In this document: positions 24,872-37,129 of the stretch, one piece after another
How positions within the stretch are numbered: position 1 is the stretch's first letter
Layout of the letters: each line of letters begins with the position of its first letter
Assembly: GCF_023053635.1 (NCBI RefSeq)
Contig: NC_086172.1
Location: forward strand, 51,874,001-51,938,000
DNA length: 64,000 bases
Reading direction: 5' to 3'
Source: Elgaria multicarinata webbii
Taxonomy: Eukaryota > Chordata > Lepidosauria > Squamata > Anguidae
Notes under the pieces: model-generated
The model's database searches: none
Told to the model about the DNA's origin: nothing
The model's input: the letters and a program-made list of their open reading frames with translations, nothing else
Program-made: the position numbers and the translations under genes

Positions 24872-25370
24872 ATGCTAACCCTTTCCCACTTCATCCAATT
24901 GTCTAACTATGGCCATGTCAGTAGTCATCATGGTAGCAATCCTGATACCATTTTTCCCAGGCGGATGGTCTATAGGGACACATTGACCACTCTGATCCCA
25001 TATCATAATCTCCCCAGGGGAAGCGAGACTGGACTCTTTGTGAACCGTGTCGAGGTTCATCTTTATCCTGCTTGCCAGAATGATGACTCAGTGGGGACAC
25101 CTCTCTGGTCAAATCTCTCTGATGTGGAGGGTTACTTGTCCCATTGGGAGGGGAGAGTCCCTAATTTCTCCCTCTGAGACAGATGGTGCCACTCTGGGAA
25201 GTGAGGGTCCTGGTTCCGGTGATGGTTGCCCCATTGATACCAACGGGGTTGCTCCCACATTTAGAACATTTATTGAATAAGACCCGTAATGCTATAGAAA
25301 AATGGGGTGAAGAATCCAAAGAGCAGACAGATGAAGAGAAAAACGTAGGGGGGAAAGCTTTTTTCATTTT
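24872..25370. other. GC-richer patch with overlapping open frames, origin unknown
   Basis: Beside the beta-repeat exon, about 450 bp is clearly richer in GC than its surroundings and carries several short open frames on both strands, up to 101 codons. None matches a family I recognise. It may be the remnant of an inserted retroelement or other foreign sequence, or simply local composition. I assign no function. Confidence 0.2.
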
Positions 25371-27339
25371 TTAAAGAAGAAAGTCTGAAAATGAAGAAAG
25401 GTAGTAAGAAAAAGATAAATAACTAGTTCCTCAGCTATTGTGGTTGAAAAAAACACTAGCAAAGCTCCTGATGAGTGCACCATGAATGGCTGTTGAAAAG
25501 GAAACAAGGAGTCAGGCAGGAACCCACTGGAGCATGCACAGTGGATGGGGCGGGGGGGCGGAGGGGTTCCTGCCAAAATCAATTCTCAGCTATGGAAAGA
25601 TCCCGAACGAGTCTCCACACAGGTATGGAAGCCCATATGTGTGATGCACAGAGACCATGATGGAGAAGTTTTGTTCCTAAATAAGTTCTAGATAATACTC
25701 TAGCAATTGTATGATTCCATTATGATTCACCCAGTAATTTCTTTAACATGAGAGGAACAACAAAGAAAAGTTTCACTTGGGGATGTACTAGCAGCACCAC
25801 TACAACCTTCTGTTGATTTTTTCAGAGGAGAGAGGTACGGTAAATGGAAGAAAGAAAGAGGGAAGGAACAAAATATATGAACATAGTAAAAGGGAAAATA
25901 TAGATATGAGTTCCATGCTACAAACTGGGGATAAAAGTTGATCATAGGTCAGAAAAAATTGAAGACAAATTAAGCAACCTATATGGCGGGTATTTAAATT
26001 ATTTACAAGACTCCCAATTATCATGAATTAACCTCTCACTTGATTTAAAGTATTCTAATCAAAGCTACAGGAAAGGTGCTCTCTCTTAATTGTTGAAAGC
26101 AACCTTTTGCCAATTAATTGTTGAATGCAGCCTTTGGTAAAGCATGCAAATGAAACTTGATTGCATTACCAATTAGATAGTGCATGCAAATCATACTAAG
26201 TTACCAATTAGGGTGCTTTAGAGAAAATATATATATATTAAAAGCAGATTAAAGCACGTGTTACTTCTCCATGTTCTAATTTTTAGTTATAATGCCCTAG
26301 AGCTCTTTGCAAAATATTTTCACATCTGTGTAAAAACAAAATGCATATGTATAAAATGCATTTTTAATTTAACAACAAGGAATAGATTTCAGCATGGCAC
26401 ACAGGGTGTAGAAAGCTATAATTCCTGTATTTCTGAGCAAGTTCCACATGTCCATACCCTAAAAGGACATCTGTATTTTTCAATTTGAACAGAATGGAGA
26501 ATTTCAGCAGCTGTGACTCATCTAACTTGACAGGATAAGCCACATCTGGTAAACTTTTTCCTCTTGCAGAATTTGAATTAGAGCAACCTGTTAGAGGAAA
26601 AAAGTAATGTATGAGGACTTAGCACTCAGGTGCTGTTTACTTGGCTCTGGAGCTTGGAAACATATTGCTTGGCCATAAACATAGTTACGTTTATTCTTTA
26701 CATCTTTTCAAATTTCCATATAAGCATGGACCTTTCTGTATCACATTGAATTTGGCACCTTGAGCAAAATTGAAGTGAGAATTAATTCCCAAGTAGGAAA
26801 CTATTTTCACAGGTGTAAAAATACAGAATATTGCAATGACCCTTGATTGTGGACGTTTCACAACTGCCTAATTCCCCCCTTCTACATTAATGTGCCCTTG
26901 TCTTCCAGCAATACTGAGTAAATCTTAGGCTGAGCAAATATTGCCCTCTCAATTCCATGACCCACTTTCAAGGCTGTAAAAGTGGGACAGGGGCAGCATT
27001 TTAGCTATTTTCAGGGGGTGAATTTTGCAGACAGTGTTATGAAACTCACCAGCGCTCCTGCTGGTTCCTCAGCCTGGCAGCTGGAACTTTTCTTTTCCAA
27101 TAATACCTTGGAACGTCACCTTGTCATGTAGTTTGGGGTAGTAGTGGTAGCAATGGTAGCTCCCACCATGGCATTATTGGGAAATAAAAATGATGGGTGA
27201 CAGCGGAAGGAAGGCTGCAGGAATGCGAGTATTATCTCTCACTGATTTTTTTTTTAAATGGTACTTTGCACACTTGTATTGGTAAGCAGGCAAAAACTTT
27301 TTTGTTCTGGCAGGCTTTTGGATTTTTAAAAAAATTTGT
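25371..27339. other. Intron with a paired octamer repeat
   Basis: Mostly unrecognised intron. At 26142-26215 two units of about 40 bp each contain gcatgcaaat, the ATGCAAAT octamer (26144-26151 and 26184-26191), and each ends in accaattag. A homeodomain-like taattg also lies just upstream. Confidence 0.5.
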
Positions 27340-27514
27340 TACTGTTTTTAATTGTTTAAAACAATGTTTTTAATTTTACTGTGGGTTTAATTCTATTTTA
27401 ACTTTTGCAAATTTATATTTATATGTTTTAATTGTACATGTTTTAATCTTGTAAACCACCTTGAGTTCCAGTACTGGGGGGAAAGGCAGGATATAAATAT
27501 AATAATAATATTAT
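27340..27514 (+). mobile_element. L2 LINE 3' end
   Basis: A T-rich stretch is followed by cttgtaaaccaccttgagtt, then aaaggcaggatataaatata and an (AAT)n tail. This is the standard L2-type 3' end. Confidence 0.7.
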
Positions 27515-28564
27515 TAACACATGCGCTTTTGAACAGCAACAAAAAACAACTCATTCTTCTTAGCTAGCCTTTCCGGTTACACTAACAAAGTGGGGCAGGG
27601 GTAGAGAGGAAACTTTGCATGTTTCATTGCTGTCTGTTTTTTTTTAAATGTAATACAGACAAGCACTAATGTACATACATGCACAACAACAATGAAAATG
27701 CCTGCAACTGACTGATATCCAGCTGAAACTGACTTAGATGGGTTGTTTTATTGTTTTCCTTTCTGCCTGCAAATGAGTAAGAATCAAACCAATAATAATT
27801 CTACTTGTAAGCAAATAAACCCAGAATAAGTTCATAGCATTGCCGTTCTAATGAGTTGCAAAATCTCCTAGTTGCTTTCAGACTAACAGGTTGCATGTTA
27901 AAAAGGCATATATGCCATTTCCTTGTTCTGCTGGTGCTCATTCATGACCTTCTGAAGAAAGAAAAAAAATAATGAACGAAAGAAATAGAAGGTTGCAGTA
28001 AGAGCAAACCACTCATGTACCAATTATAAAAATGATCAACAAAGAATTAAAAAACAGGCAGAGCAGAACCAGGACCTGCCAATTTATAGAAGGCTTACAG
28101 AATGGAATATGGGAAGTCTGTCCAAATCTAGTATCAGGAAACAGACGGGAAAAATATTTGTTCTCTGTTTTTCCTGAAGGCAGTATGATACAGTGATTTT
28201 AATTACAAAACAGGTAAGACTATAATTCAGCAGGAATGGGACAAGCATCAGATTAAGGTTGTGGAATCTCAGGAGAGCTTTAAGTAGTAGGACTAGACAT
28301 TCTATTCAGTCTCTTTCAAAATTCATGATTGCATTGTGTTAGAAATTCCTTGCAGATCCCATTACTGTTTTGAAAGAAAATATCTTAATGCATGGAGAAC
28401 ATAACTTCTATCTCAACCTGGCCTAGAAATGTTCAGGAGGTAACATTCTGACATGAAGTTAAACCTATCTCCTTACTAAATAAGCTCTAGTTTCAGATTT
28501 CGTTTCATGGGCTGAGCCTTAAGAATAATTTGAAGATTATTTTGAAGACAGGGTTCATCTTTAC
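27515..28564. other. Intron without recognisable features
   Basis: Intron between the alpha- and beta-repeat exons, with no supported feature. Confidence 0.5.
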
Positions 28565-28663
28565 CTGATTTCCTCCCATGCCATGGCAGTTGAATATGCC
28601 CACTTTTTCATTTTCCTTGCGTCCCATGTTATCTAAGCATTGGTTCGTCTCAACATTCCTGAT
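28565..28663 (-). CDS. GALNT13: GALNT13 exon: lectin domain alpha repeat
   Basis: This is an exact 99-bp exon of 33 codons in phase 0, with acceptor ...tcatcccag and donor gtaaagatg. The peptide starts [18 protein letters not shown] and ends [10 protein letters not shown]. It holds the alpha repeat of the ricin B-type lectin domain: the CLD motif in NQCLDN, whose Asp contacts GalNAc in this family, and the Q of the family's QxW motif at GGNQ. It joins 24845-24711 without a frame shift. GALNT1 has a near-identical exon with CLDNMARKEN, so the glycine in NMGRKEN also favours GALNT13. The intron to the upstream exon is 6.8 kb and that to the next exon 3.7 kb. Confidence 0.95.
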
Positions 28664-28873
28664 CTGGGATGAAAAAATGCAATCAAGGAAAATTGTTTAA
28701 AGATATAGTAAAGCAAACAAAAACAGAAAGCAATACATCACTAAAAAAAAAAAAAAGAACAAGAATTTAATAATCGTGAAATTACTTTAGATTGGGCACA
28801 TCATCAGGTTATAGAAATCTTCTATAATGGGATTTGTTCTCTAGTAAGTATATTTTCGATTGTAATTGAGAGT

Positions 28874-28945
28874 TTTACAGTGTAATCCCATACATGTCTA
28901 CTCAGAAGTAAGCTTCAGTAGTTTCAATGGGAAAATAGTCCTAAG
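28874..28945. repeat. Short palindromic MITE, partial
   Basis: The block gtaatcccatacatgtctac tcagaagtaag followed by gtttcaatggg matches one half of the 'caatcctatgc' family seen at 2641-2735. Confidence 0.5.
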
Positions 28946-29000
28946 GGGGGGAAAGGTATATCTTGTTTTTAGATAATGCATGGATTTGTTACAGTAGAAT

Positions 29001-29440
29001 TTGTTAGAAATTCCTTCCTTCTCTCATGCAGAGGAAAGAATGCTTCTGAAGATTATATTTCTTTCTGAAGTATTTGTAAGCATTTGTTGTTGTGCTGCTG
29101 CTGTTGTTAAATTAAAAGTCTGGGATAGTATCCAATCCTGCCCATCCATGACCCGCCGCTGCTTCTGTTCTGCGCAGGGCCAGCGCTGCCAATTCCATTG
29201 CTCAAGGTGTCCCCACTGTTTGCACAATGGTGAATTAGTATTCCCACGATGTGCTTGCCCTGAAACAATGCTTGTTTTTGCAAGGGGGAGAGCTCTTCTA
29301 ACCTGCCCCCTTACAGAAATGAGCATTGCTGCTTGTTTTACGGGTTGCTCCCTGGAAGCTCCAGATTGCCACTGCGCAAGCAGTGGGTGCTGCTCACACA
29401 ACAGAATTGGTAGACTGGCCACATGCAGCTAGTCACAATT
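29001..29440. other. Stretch open on both strands, origin unknown
   Basis: A plus-strand frame of 143 codons and a minus-strand frame of 132 codons overlap here. The plus frame is Cys-rich (for example ISICCCAAAVV-like and CSRCPHC segments), but no zinc-binding pattern repeats regularly. The GC content is above that of the neighbourhood. It could be part of an unrecognised repeat. I do not call a gene. Confidence 0.2.
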
Positions 29441-29879
29441 GGGATACTGGTCTATATTTCCAATGAATCATGAGCACCTTTTTACTTAATCAAAATGAGG
29501 AACATAATTGATGAAACTATTAAACACTGACCAGAGCTATTTAAGATGCAGGTCCAAACAAGTATATTTGCTTTAGGGAAATGAGATTGCAGCCACCAGA
29601 GATTGATACCGATGAAAATAAAGAGAGACTATAACCAATGTACCTGTTTTGAGTTGTATTTTGGAAGATATGAGACCTTCCAATCACTATCATTGAAGAA
29701 AAGCTTCACAAGAAGTACTACCGCAAACAAAAAATGGCTTTCTCAACACTGTGTTTCTGTGCCTAATTTAAAGTGTTGGTATTGATCTCTAAAGCTTTAA
29801 TTGGTTTTGGATTTAGTTACTTTAAGGTCTCCGTTCACATATATCAGCCTGCCCACACTTCATGTCAAGCCCTACTGAT

Positions 29880-30260
29880 AAGCTCACTGTTAAGAACTAG
29901 GTAGATAGGTATGAGGGAGAGGACATTTTTGGCAGTGGCCCCATGTTTTTGGAATGCCAACTGTGATACATCAGCCCCCTTCACTGCAGGCCTTTTAAGG
30001 AGCTCTCTTTTCTGCTGCTTCCTTCTAAAAAGATTTTATTGAGTTGCTGGATATATGATGTGGTTTTAACTAAAATTATTTCTTGGCTTTTACTGTTTTT
30101 ATTGGCCTAGATGTTTTTATGTTAGTATTATTACTGGTTTTATTAATTATTAATGTTTTATTGTGGTTTTATGGCTTTTGAAATGTATTGTTGTATTCTA
30201 GATTTATATGTTGGAAGTCAGTTTGGGACAGTTTTTAACCCTAAAATGTGGAATACAATA
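29880..30260 (+). mobile_element. L2-like LINE 3' end
   Basis: gcagtggccccatgtttttg gaatgcc and ccttttaaggagctctc correspond to the end of L2 ORF2. A long T-rich 3' UTR follows (ttattaatgttttattgtgg). The copy is diverged and non-coding. Confidence 0.5.
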
Positions 30261-31634
30261 TTTCAAACAAACAAACAGTGTGATGCTGTGGGTTGGCTTT
30301 TACAAAACAGCAGCTTTGTGCTGTACCCATAACTTGTCAAGATGGTCACAAATATCCTGCTTTGCCCCTCTTAGCCTGAAGTCCCACAATCACTGGTTAA
30401 CACTAGCGTGGGTGTCTATTACTGTTCCAGGTGTCTGGTTGAAGCTCCAATGAAAATCCCTTGGTCCAGAATATGACCCCAACCCTTACGTCTTTAAATG
30501 GTCATGTTTCCTCTCACCCAGCTTTCAAAGCCCTTTTATTGGATGGTTGTCAAGAGCAACAGTGCTTGATTTGGATATACAGTTCCTGCCCCAACATAAG
30601 CAGGTGAACCTCGAATCAGTACTTCCAGTCTTACAAGCCTTTGCCTCCATATAGTAGCTTATAGGATTGGCTGTAATATTCTAACTTTATCCAAAGAGAA
30701 GGGGGGTGAAAATAATTTCACAGAAAATCTTTACTACTTGATCATGATTTGATTATTAAGTAAACGTTGGACAAGCTTCATTAAATGCCTTAAGGACTTC
30801 TTTCCATACAATTTCATGGTTTTAGAGATTTTGCTTTCAAATGTTCATTTCAAAAAATGGAAAACAGATAGGCAACCACCAGTGTCCTGACTACATAAAT
30901 ATCTCACTGAGGCTTTGGTAAAGAAATGTTTGCAGCGTGGCATCTCTACTATATATGGAAAAATAAAATTAATTGTTTTTTCATCTTCGACATGATGCTG
31001 ATGCAACATCATCTTCTACTTTACCTTTAATTAAAAAGTAGTGGGGTGAATCCAATGACATTGTTCCACACTGAGAATGGATTATTCCTTCCCACCTACT
31101 GCTCTTCTGAAGTTATTGCTGTAACCTCAGAAGAGGGACAGAGAGGGAAGAATGACGCTGGGCAGGGAGGGAAGAGAAGAGACTCCTATTACTGTCCCCA
31201 CCAACACCCGAGACCGTCTAGCTCAAGTTAACAAAAAAGGAAGAACAAGAGGCAAAAGTGCTTCTGATGGTCCTCCCACTCTGCCTGGCTCTTGCTGGCA
31301 GGGCTTTGGATGGGCAGAGGGGGCTCTGATGTCAAATCTCTCTCTCTCTCTCTCTCTCTCTCCAAAAAGTATCAATCCCCTAACATTACCCTCTAACATT
31401 GCTATCTTATATGTATTTGCTAAGATGTACGCCCCATGATTTCGACGGGACTTTATCTCCAAGTAAGTACAGGATTGAAGCCTTAATAGAACCATATTTC
31501 AAAAGTTATACAGTAAAACCTTTGGAATAAACCTAACATGCAGTCTGGATTATATATTCAATAGAAACTGGAAGGAGACTCTGAAGGAGGTTAAGATGCA
31601 ATAGAACGAGATCTCTTGGACAGGAAAGTAACTA
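30261..31634. other. Intron, unrecognised, with a (CT)n run
   Basis: A (CT)n microsatellite at 31338-31361 and a piece of the short 'caatcctatgc' MITE near 31440-31480 are the only features. Confidence 0.5.
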
Positions 31635-31890
31635 TAATAAGAACATAAGAAGTGCCATGTTGGATCAGACCAAGGCTACTTCTAGTCCAGCACTCTGTTC
31701 ACACAGTGGCCAACCAGCTGTAGGCCAGGGACCAACAAAGCAGGACATGGTGCAACAGCACCCTCCCGCCCGTGTTCCCCAGCAGCTGGTGCACACAGGC
31801 TAACTGCCTCGAATACTGGAGATAGCACACAACCATCAGGGCTAGTAGCCATTGATAGCCTTTGCCTCCAGGAATAAAGTTGCATAATGT
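31635..31890 (-). mobile_element. CR1-like LINE 3' end
   Basis: It starts gaacataagaagtgccatgt tggatcagaccaagg and continues with ctctgttcacacagtggcca, gtgttccccagcagctggtg and gtagccattgatagcct. It is the best-preserved of three copies here (the others are 640-887 and 8633-8960). Family placement is from the tail type only. Confidence 0.55.
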
Positions 31891-32189
31891 TCCTGTTCTA
31901 ATTTGTGCCAATATACATTCTTCCTGTGAAACATAAAGAGTGGAATAATTTGGTTATATAATGGAAAAGCTGGACAAACATGCCAAAGCATTCATTTGAC
32001 AGAAGATGGCCTGGGACTGCATTATATTAGTTTTATTACTATGCCTGTCAGCTACAGTTAGCTTTTCATTGGGTTTCATTAGAAGGAACCTGCCAGGAGA
32101 GACTAAATAAAAGAAAATATGAAACTGTAAAAATCCATTAAAATAACAATTACAAATAAAAATACAATTAAGAAACAGTCAATGAGTTG

Positions 32190-32338
32190 TGCTTTTTATA
32201 TTGTATTTTGTATTCGTGTTTTAAAATTGTTGGTTATTTTTATGCTCTTCATGGTTTTAATTTTTGTGAACCACCCAGAGAACTTCAGCTATTGGGCGGT
32301 ATAAAAGTATAATAAATAAATAAAATAAATAAATAAAC
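32190..32338 (+). mobile_element. L2 LINE 3' end
   Basis: atggttttaatttttgtgaa, ccacccagagaacttcagct and attgggcggtataaaagtat, then a TAAA-rich tail. This is the commonest repeat end in the window. Confidence 0.8.
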
Positions 32339-32397
32339 AAGTAGGTCTCCAGAGCTTCCTCAATACCTGTGCAAAAGGGGATCTAATGAACTCTTGA

Positions 32398-32398
<1 letters not shown>

Positions 32399-32439
<41 letters not shown>

Positions 32440-33178
32440 TTATTTGTTTCCCGCCTCTCCTGCTGAATCAAGGCGGGGTACAACACAAATGCAAAAAACC
32501 ATAAAATACATATAATTGATTAAAACATATAAAACTAAAACATTATTAAAAAGCAGCACATTATTAAAAGGCATCTTAAAATTCAACTGGGTAGGCCTGC
32601 CGGAAGAGATCCGTCTTTATGGCTTTCTTAAATTCCGGAAGACTCTTGACGAATCTCTCCTGGCAGGCCATTCCACAATTTGGGAGCAGCAGAAGAAAAG
32701 GTCCTCTGGGTAATAGTTGTCAGACTTGTTTTTTTTGACTGGAGTAAATTCTTCCCAGAGGACCTGAGTGTGTGTGGCAGATTGTATGTGAGAAGGTGAT
32801 CCTGCAGGTAGCCTAGACCCAAACCATGTAGGGCTTTAAAGGTGATAACCAATACTTTATACTTCACTGGAAAACTAAACTGGCAGCCAGTGTAGTGATT
32901 TTAAAACTGTTGTAATGTGGTCCCCCCCCCCCCCCAGGTGTACCGGTGACCAGCCTGGCTGCCATTTTTTTGAACTAGTTGACATTTCTGGACTAGGCAC
33001 AAAGGAAGCCCTATGTAGAGCGCATTGCAGAAGTTGAGCCTCGAAGTTACCAGCGCATGTACTACCATTTTTAGGTCTTCCAACTCTAGGAAGGGGTGCA
33101 GCTGGTGTATCAGCTGAAGCTGATAGTAGGCACTCCTGGCCGTTGCATCTATCTGAGCTGTCATTTGGACCGACGGAT
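32399..33178 (-). mobile_element. L2 LINE, ORF2 C-terminal part and tail
   Basis: The element reads on the minus strand, from an ORF2 part with ARSAYYQLQLIHQLHPFLEL, ALVTSRLNFCNALYIGLPL and VQKCQLVQK, through TFKALHGLGLGYLQDHLL and FSSAAPKLWNGLPGEIRQ, to a tail and an (ATT)n run (32399-32441). The two coding parts are separated by a G/C run and at least one frame shift. It is a 5'-truncated, inactive copy. Confidence 0.85.
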
Positions 33179-33197
33179 CCAGGCTCCTACCAGTGAT

Positions 33198-33735
33198 AGG
33201 AATTACTTTTGAATAGGTATATATAGGAACGTGCTGTGCATGTCTCTATGTAAGTTTACCATAAAGACTGTCTCCCTTATACTTGCCAACCTAATCTGTC
33301 TTGGAGGCAGCAAGTGTGAGAAGAGCCTCTGTTGATGACCTCAGAATGCGGATAAGATGGTATGGGTAAAGGCAGTCCTTCAAATAAACTGGGCCCCAAA
33401 CATCTAGGGTTTAACCAACATTTTAAACTGGGCTTAGAAATGTATTGACAATTGAGCCAACCACCCAGTCCCCACCAGTGCTGGAAACAGATTTTATTTT
33501 TTCAGATGGGGGAACAATCATGTTTCTCTGTCCCTGTAGCCTTTAGTTTAATCTGAGTTCTTTTTGTATGAGGCATGGACTAAACTAATTAATAATGCAT
33601 GCTCAATTGGACCTGCTTACTGCAATTTTATACCCACTTACTTGGGAGTAAAACCTGTTGAACTCAATGGGAATTACTTCTGAATAGATGTGTATAGGAA
33701 TGCATTGTGCATGTATCTATGTAAGTCTTTCTCCA
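33198..33735. repeat. Direct repeat of about 65 bp plus short MITE
   Basis: ggaattacttttgaatagg at 33198 and ggaattacttctgaatag at 33669 both run into a shared block with tataggaa, gtgcatgt and ctatgtaagt. The second lies at the end of a 'caatcctatgc' MITE (33617-33700), so the first is probably a second, truncated MITE end. Confidence 0.5.
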
Positions 33736-35488
33736 TTACAAATCTTGCTTGCTTGCTTTGCAATTTTGAGTTGGTCCTAAGATGAGTATCTACTACTGCT
33801 ATACCCTACAGCTGTATTTTGGGGAGGGAAGGGGGAAATGCCCTATAGGCTCAGTGGACAGCTAGCAACTGAAACTGACAAGCAAGACTTATTTCACAGA
33901 TGCTGCTTGAAAAATTTCTCCTGTTTCCATAGAAACCTAGCCCTTATTGGTAAAAATAAGGTGTTTTTAATGACTGTTTCATAACTTCACTTCCCATGGA
34001 TTGCCCGTCTGTCAATTATATGGCAAAAACCCTATTATTTCATGCTTATTAAATTAGTTCTATAAAAAAATGGTCTTGAAATATCATCTATGTCCTTTGT
34101 TAAAACGTGGCTTGACTGACAAATCTTTCAGTGGACTTAATCTAGTATTGTAATTTATAATTCTAAAAGTAAAGATTAATGTCATTTGTGAGGTAAATGC
34201 AACCCCCTGTTTTTAAATACTTCACTGCCAGATCTTTCAAACAAAAACATCTACAGGGTTTAAGAATTAAACAAGATGAAAGTTGGCCAAACATTATTAC
34301 AGCAAATTATCCTTTAATATTGCATATTATCCGATAATATTGATTGCTCAAAAGTGTTTGTGTGTATAGAATGGGGGCAGGGCGGGGGCTCAAAATAAGA
34401 TTTCAGGAGTTTGAGCAAAATTTAGAAGGGATTCAGTTCTGGGCTTCCAGTGCTTTCTACCAGAACTGCCAGCTCCTTCCCCACTCTTACTCACAGAAGG
34501 AGCCCCCAAACTTTAGGCCTGACTGCTCCTGTGAACATGCATGGGAGCAAGCATGAGTGCACGGAAGCACTGGGAACTATATTCCCTGTATTTTGTGGTT
34601 TTAATGGATTTTCCCGGGCATGTCTGACAGAGCATTCCATGGTACATTTGGGAAAGAGGTTGGCAATGAAGGGTGATGGCAGGTTGGGATGATAGGACCC
34701 AATCTTAATTAAACAATTCAATTCAGCTCTGAACAGAATTGGGCCAAAATAAAATTCTCTGAAAGTAGACCCAGGGGAGCTCAGCCATTGCTATCAGATA
34801 TGTGAAGGAGTAACTTGTGTTCTTCTCCTTAAGTGTTTGGGAATGTATCCTATCTGGCACCATTTGCTGGAAGCACATGGAAGCACAAACCCAAGCTAGA
34901 ATAATGTAGTACCTTGTATGCTGTTGACTTAAAAATAACATCTCTTTGCGCTGACACAAAATATAGGCTTCGTGAAAAGTAAACCTAATGAAAATAAAAC
35001 CTGAGCACATTTGTAGATCTATCTATCTTTAAAACAGGGTGCAGAACTTCTTTCAGCCCAAGGGCTAAAGTCTAGCTTAAAGAAGCTTTCAGGGACTGGG
35101 CTGAAGACAAAATGGACCAAAGGCAAAATGTACAAGGCCCAAAACACCAGCATATTGTAGCTTAAAGCTCTCCCTGCCAGAGGCATTCCAACATTTTAGA
35201 ATGGGAAAAACTGCACAAAAGCTGAACCCGTGAAACAATCGGTAGTTGAGGAAAAGGGGGTAGGCCATGGGAAGTGCCATCTATAGAACACTGGAGAGGA
35301 AGAATGGGCCCCCAGGCAGGCTGGATTTGGCCATCCGGCTTGCGGTTCTACAACCCAGCTTTAAAAAGTTACAAAAGTGTATCCTAAAATGTGAAGGACT
35401 TCACAGGGAACCACGAAAAGGCCGTAGCTCAATTGAGGCTTTTTTCATTTTCAGAAACACGTTCTTATGCAAACTAAATGATTCATAC
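33736..35488. other. Intron without recognisable features
   Basis: No supported gene or repeat between the MITE and the catalytic-end exon. Confidence 0.5.
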
Positions 35489-35628
35489 CTCTCCAAGGGA
35501 GAAATATCTTCGTGGAATCTGGGAATCTGGATAAACATTTTCCAGGTACCAGGAAAATGGCTTACATTTTAAGGTGTCTCTTAGTGCTTTCCTGACCGTT
35601 ACATCTCCATAATCCACTTTGACAACTC
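35489..35628 (-). CDS. GALNT13: GALNT13 exon: end of catalytic region and linker
   Basis: This 140-bp exon has an acceptor ending in ...aattacag above 35628 and a donor gtatga below 35489. It begins with two bases completing a codon and then encodes 46 residues that include [32 protein letters not shown] and RRYFSLGE. In the GalNAc-transferase family this segment ends the catalytic region and links it to the lectin domain; human GALNT13 has nearly the same sequence around residues 386-432. It ends in phase 0 after GE, which matches the IRNVETNQ start of the next exon. No frame damage is visible. The preceding exon (ending VWMDEFK...YIISP in the family) was looked for up to 64000 and not found, so that intron is longer than 28 kb. 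Confidence 0.95.
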
Positions 35629-37129
35629 CTGTAATTTTTTCAGGGGAAAAAAGGCTAATTAATATTCATATCATTTCAAACTACATAAAAGTGACACTAT
35701 ATATATCAGCAAACTAAAAATATTACCTGTGGCTGATCTGGAAATAATGAATGTACTTACCTCCCTCTTCTTTTTGTTATGTTACTGTACAAGTATTATT
35801 TTTGTGAAGATAGGCAGTTTATAAGAAAATATTTTATTTATAAATTGATTATCATAATATATCTATAAGGTTGCTCTTGTAGTCCCTCTAAGTGTCTCAA
35901 CCCAGCTATCTAACCTATCTGAAATGTTCATAGTGCATTGAATTAGTTCAATGGAACTTCTTCCCTGGTAAGCATCAACAGGATTGCAGCCTCAGCTCCA
36001 ATAGCTTCAACACCTGCTGGTAGTGTGTGCCACCTTGAGACTCAAATCATCTGGATCTAGCCTGCTTAGGGTACCATGTGAAATCTCCATTAGTGACCAC
36101 TACATCTTGAGCCCATTCAGCTCTACTGAATTAAATTCCTTTATTTTGCAAGGTAAAGCCCTAGAGTGGCCAGATTCCTAACAGGACAACCTGTGGCACT
36201 GAGTAATATTAGGTGAGTAGCTCTGGAAGAAAGAGCTGTAGATAGGCCAATATAGGACCATGAAAGTAAGCCAAATTCAACAGACATTCGAGAGTTCTTG
36301 AAACAACAACAACTTCAACTGTAATCAGCAACAACACACTTTTGAAATAAAATTGTTTTAACTAGGCCTCTTCAGCTGCTTCTTTTGATGCAAAGCAAAA
36401 CAACTAGTTTAATTCAGACACAAAATTTCTTCTTCAATGCAAATCACACAATGGCCAAGGAATTATCCCCTGGACTTATGAGGCACAACCAATATGTAAT
36501 GAATTGTAGGCCGCTATACTTTTAGCTTGCAAGATCAATGGTAGAAGAATCCATCACACGCCCCCTTCAGAAAATTCATTTTCACTTGGAGCCCATTACA
36601 TTTACTACAAAAGTATCCATTCAGTGGGGAAATAGTTGTCTGAATCTACCCCAACACTGAACTCTCACAGAATGAAAAAAGAGATTGCCAGTTAAACTGC
36701 CATCTTCTTCAAAATGATTTTTTTTTCAAAATGTTAGAAAAAGTTTTGTCTGCATACACATTTACACTTCAATTGCCAATGTATTTAGTTTCCTATCTGG
36801 AAATGTGCTTTAAAAGTGACAGTACCAGAACAGACAGGCAATTATTGTACCCTTTACACCATCAGGCATTGTTAGCATAAATAAATCAATTCTGTTACAT
36901 TCATATATGTTTCACCAGATCGACTTTCTGACAGCCTGTGAACCCTGATGAGAAACAAGAGCTTGGCAGAACTAATGTAGACTTGACTAGGTCGGAGAAT
37001 TTTTAAAAATGGAAACTGGGAAAAATATAAATGCATATGGCTGCAAAGTCCATACTGTTGTATCAGTAAAACATCATGGAGGAATGATTTTAAAGACAGC
37101 TCCAAATCTATGATAGGTTGATTTTAAAT
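35629..37129. other. Intron without recognisable features
   Basis: Upstream GALNT13 intron (minus strand), AT-rich. Part of a short MITE with ttcaatggaacttcttccct and caggattgcagcc lies near 35940-35990. Confidence 0.5.

Larger units (their letters stand above)
6469..35628 (-). other. GALNT13: GALNT13 gene, 3' part (last exons and introns)
   Basis: This is the 3' part of a polypeptide N-acetylgalactosaminyltransferase gene read on the minus strand. The enzyme is a Golgi type II membrane protein that moves GalNAc from UDP-GalNAc to Ser/Thr. Four exons splice in frame in the order 35628-35489, 28663-28565, 24845-24711 and 6609-6469. They encode about 170 residues, from the end of the catalytic region through the whole C-terminal ricin-type lectin domain. 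An alternative terminal exon lies at 13604-13419. GALNT13 is preferred over its paralogue GALNT1 because the beta repeat reads [18 protein letters not shown] (GALNT1, as I recall it, has SKLNGPVT and HHLKGN) and the protein ends in RNMTLGT, not RNVTLPEIF. The membrane anchor and GT-A catalytic exons must lie beyond 64000. Long introns fit the very large mammalian gene. Confidence 0.93.
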
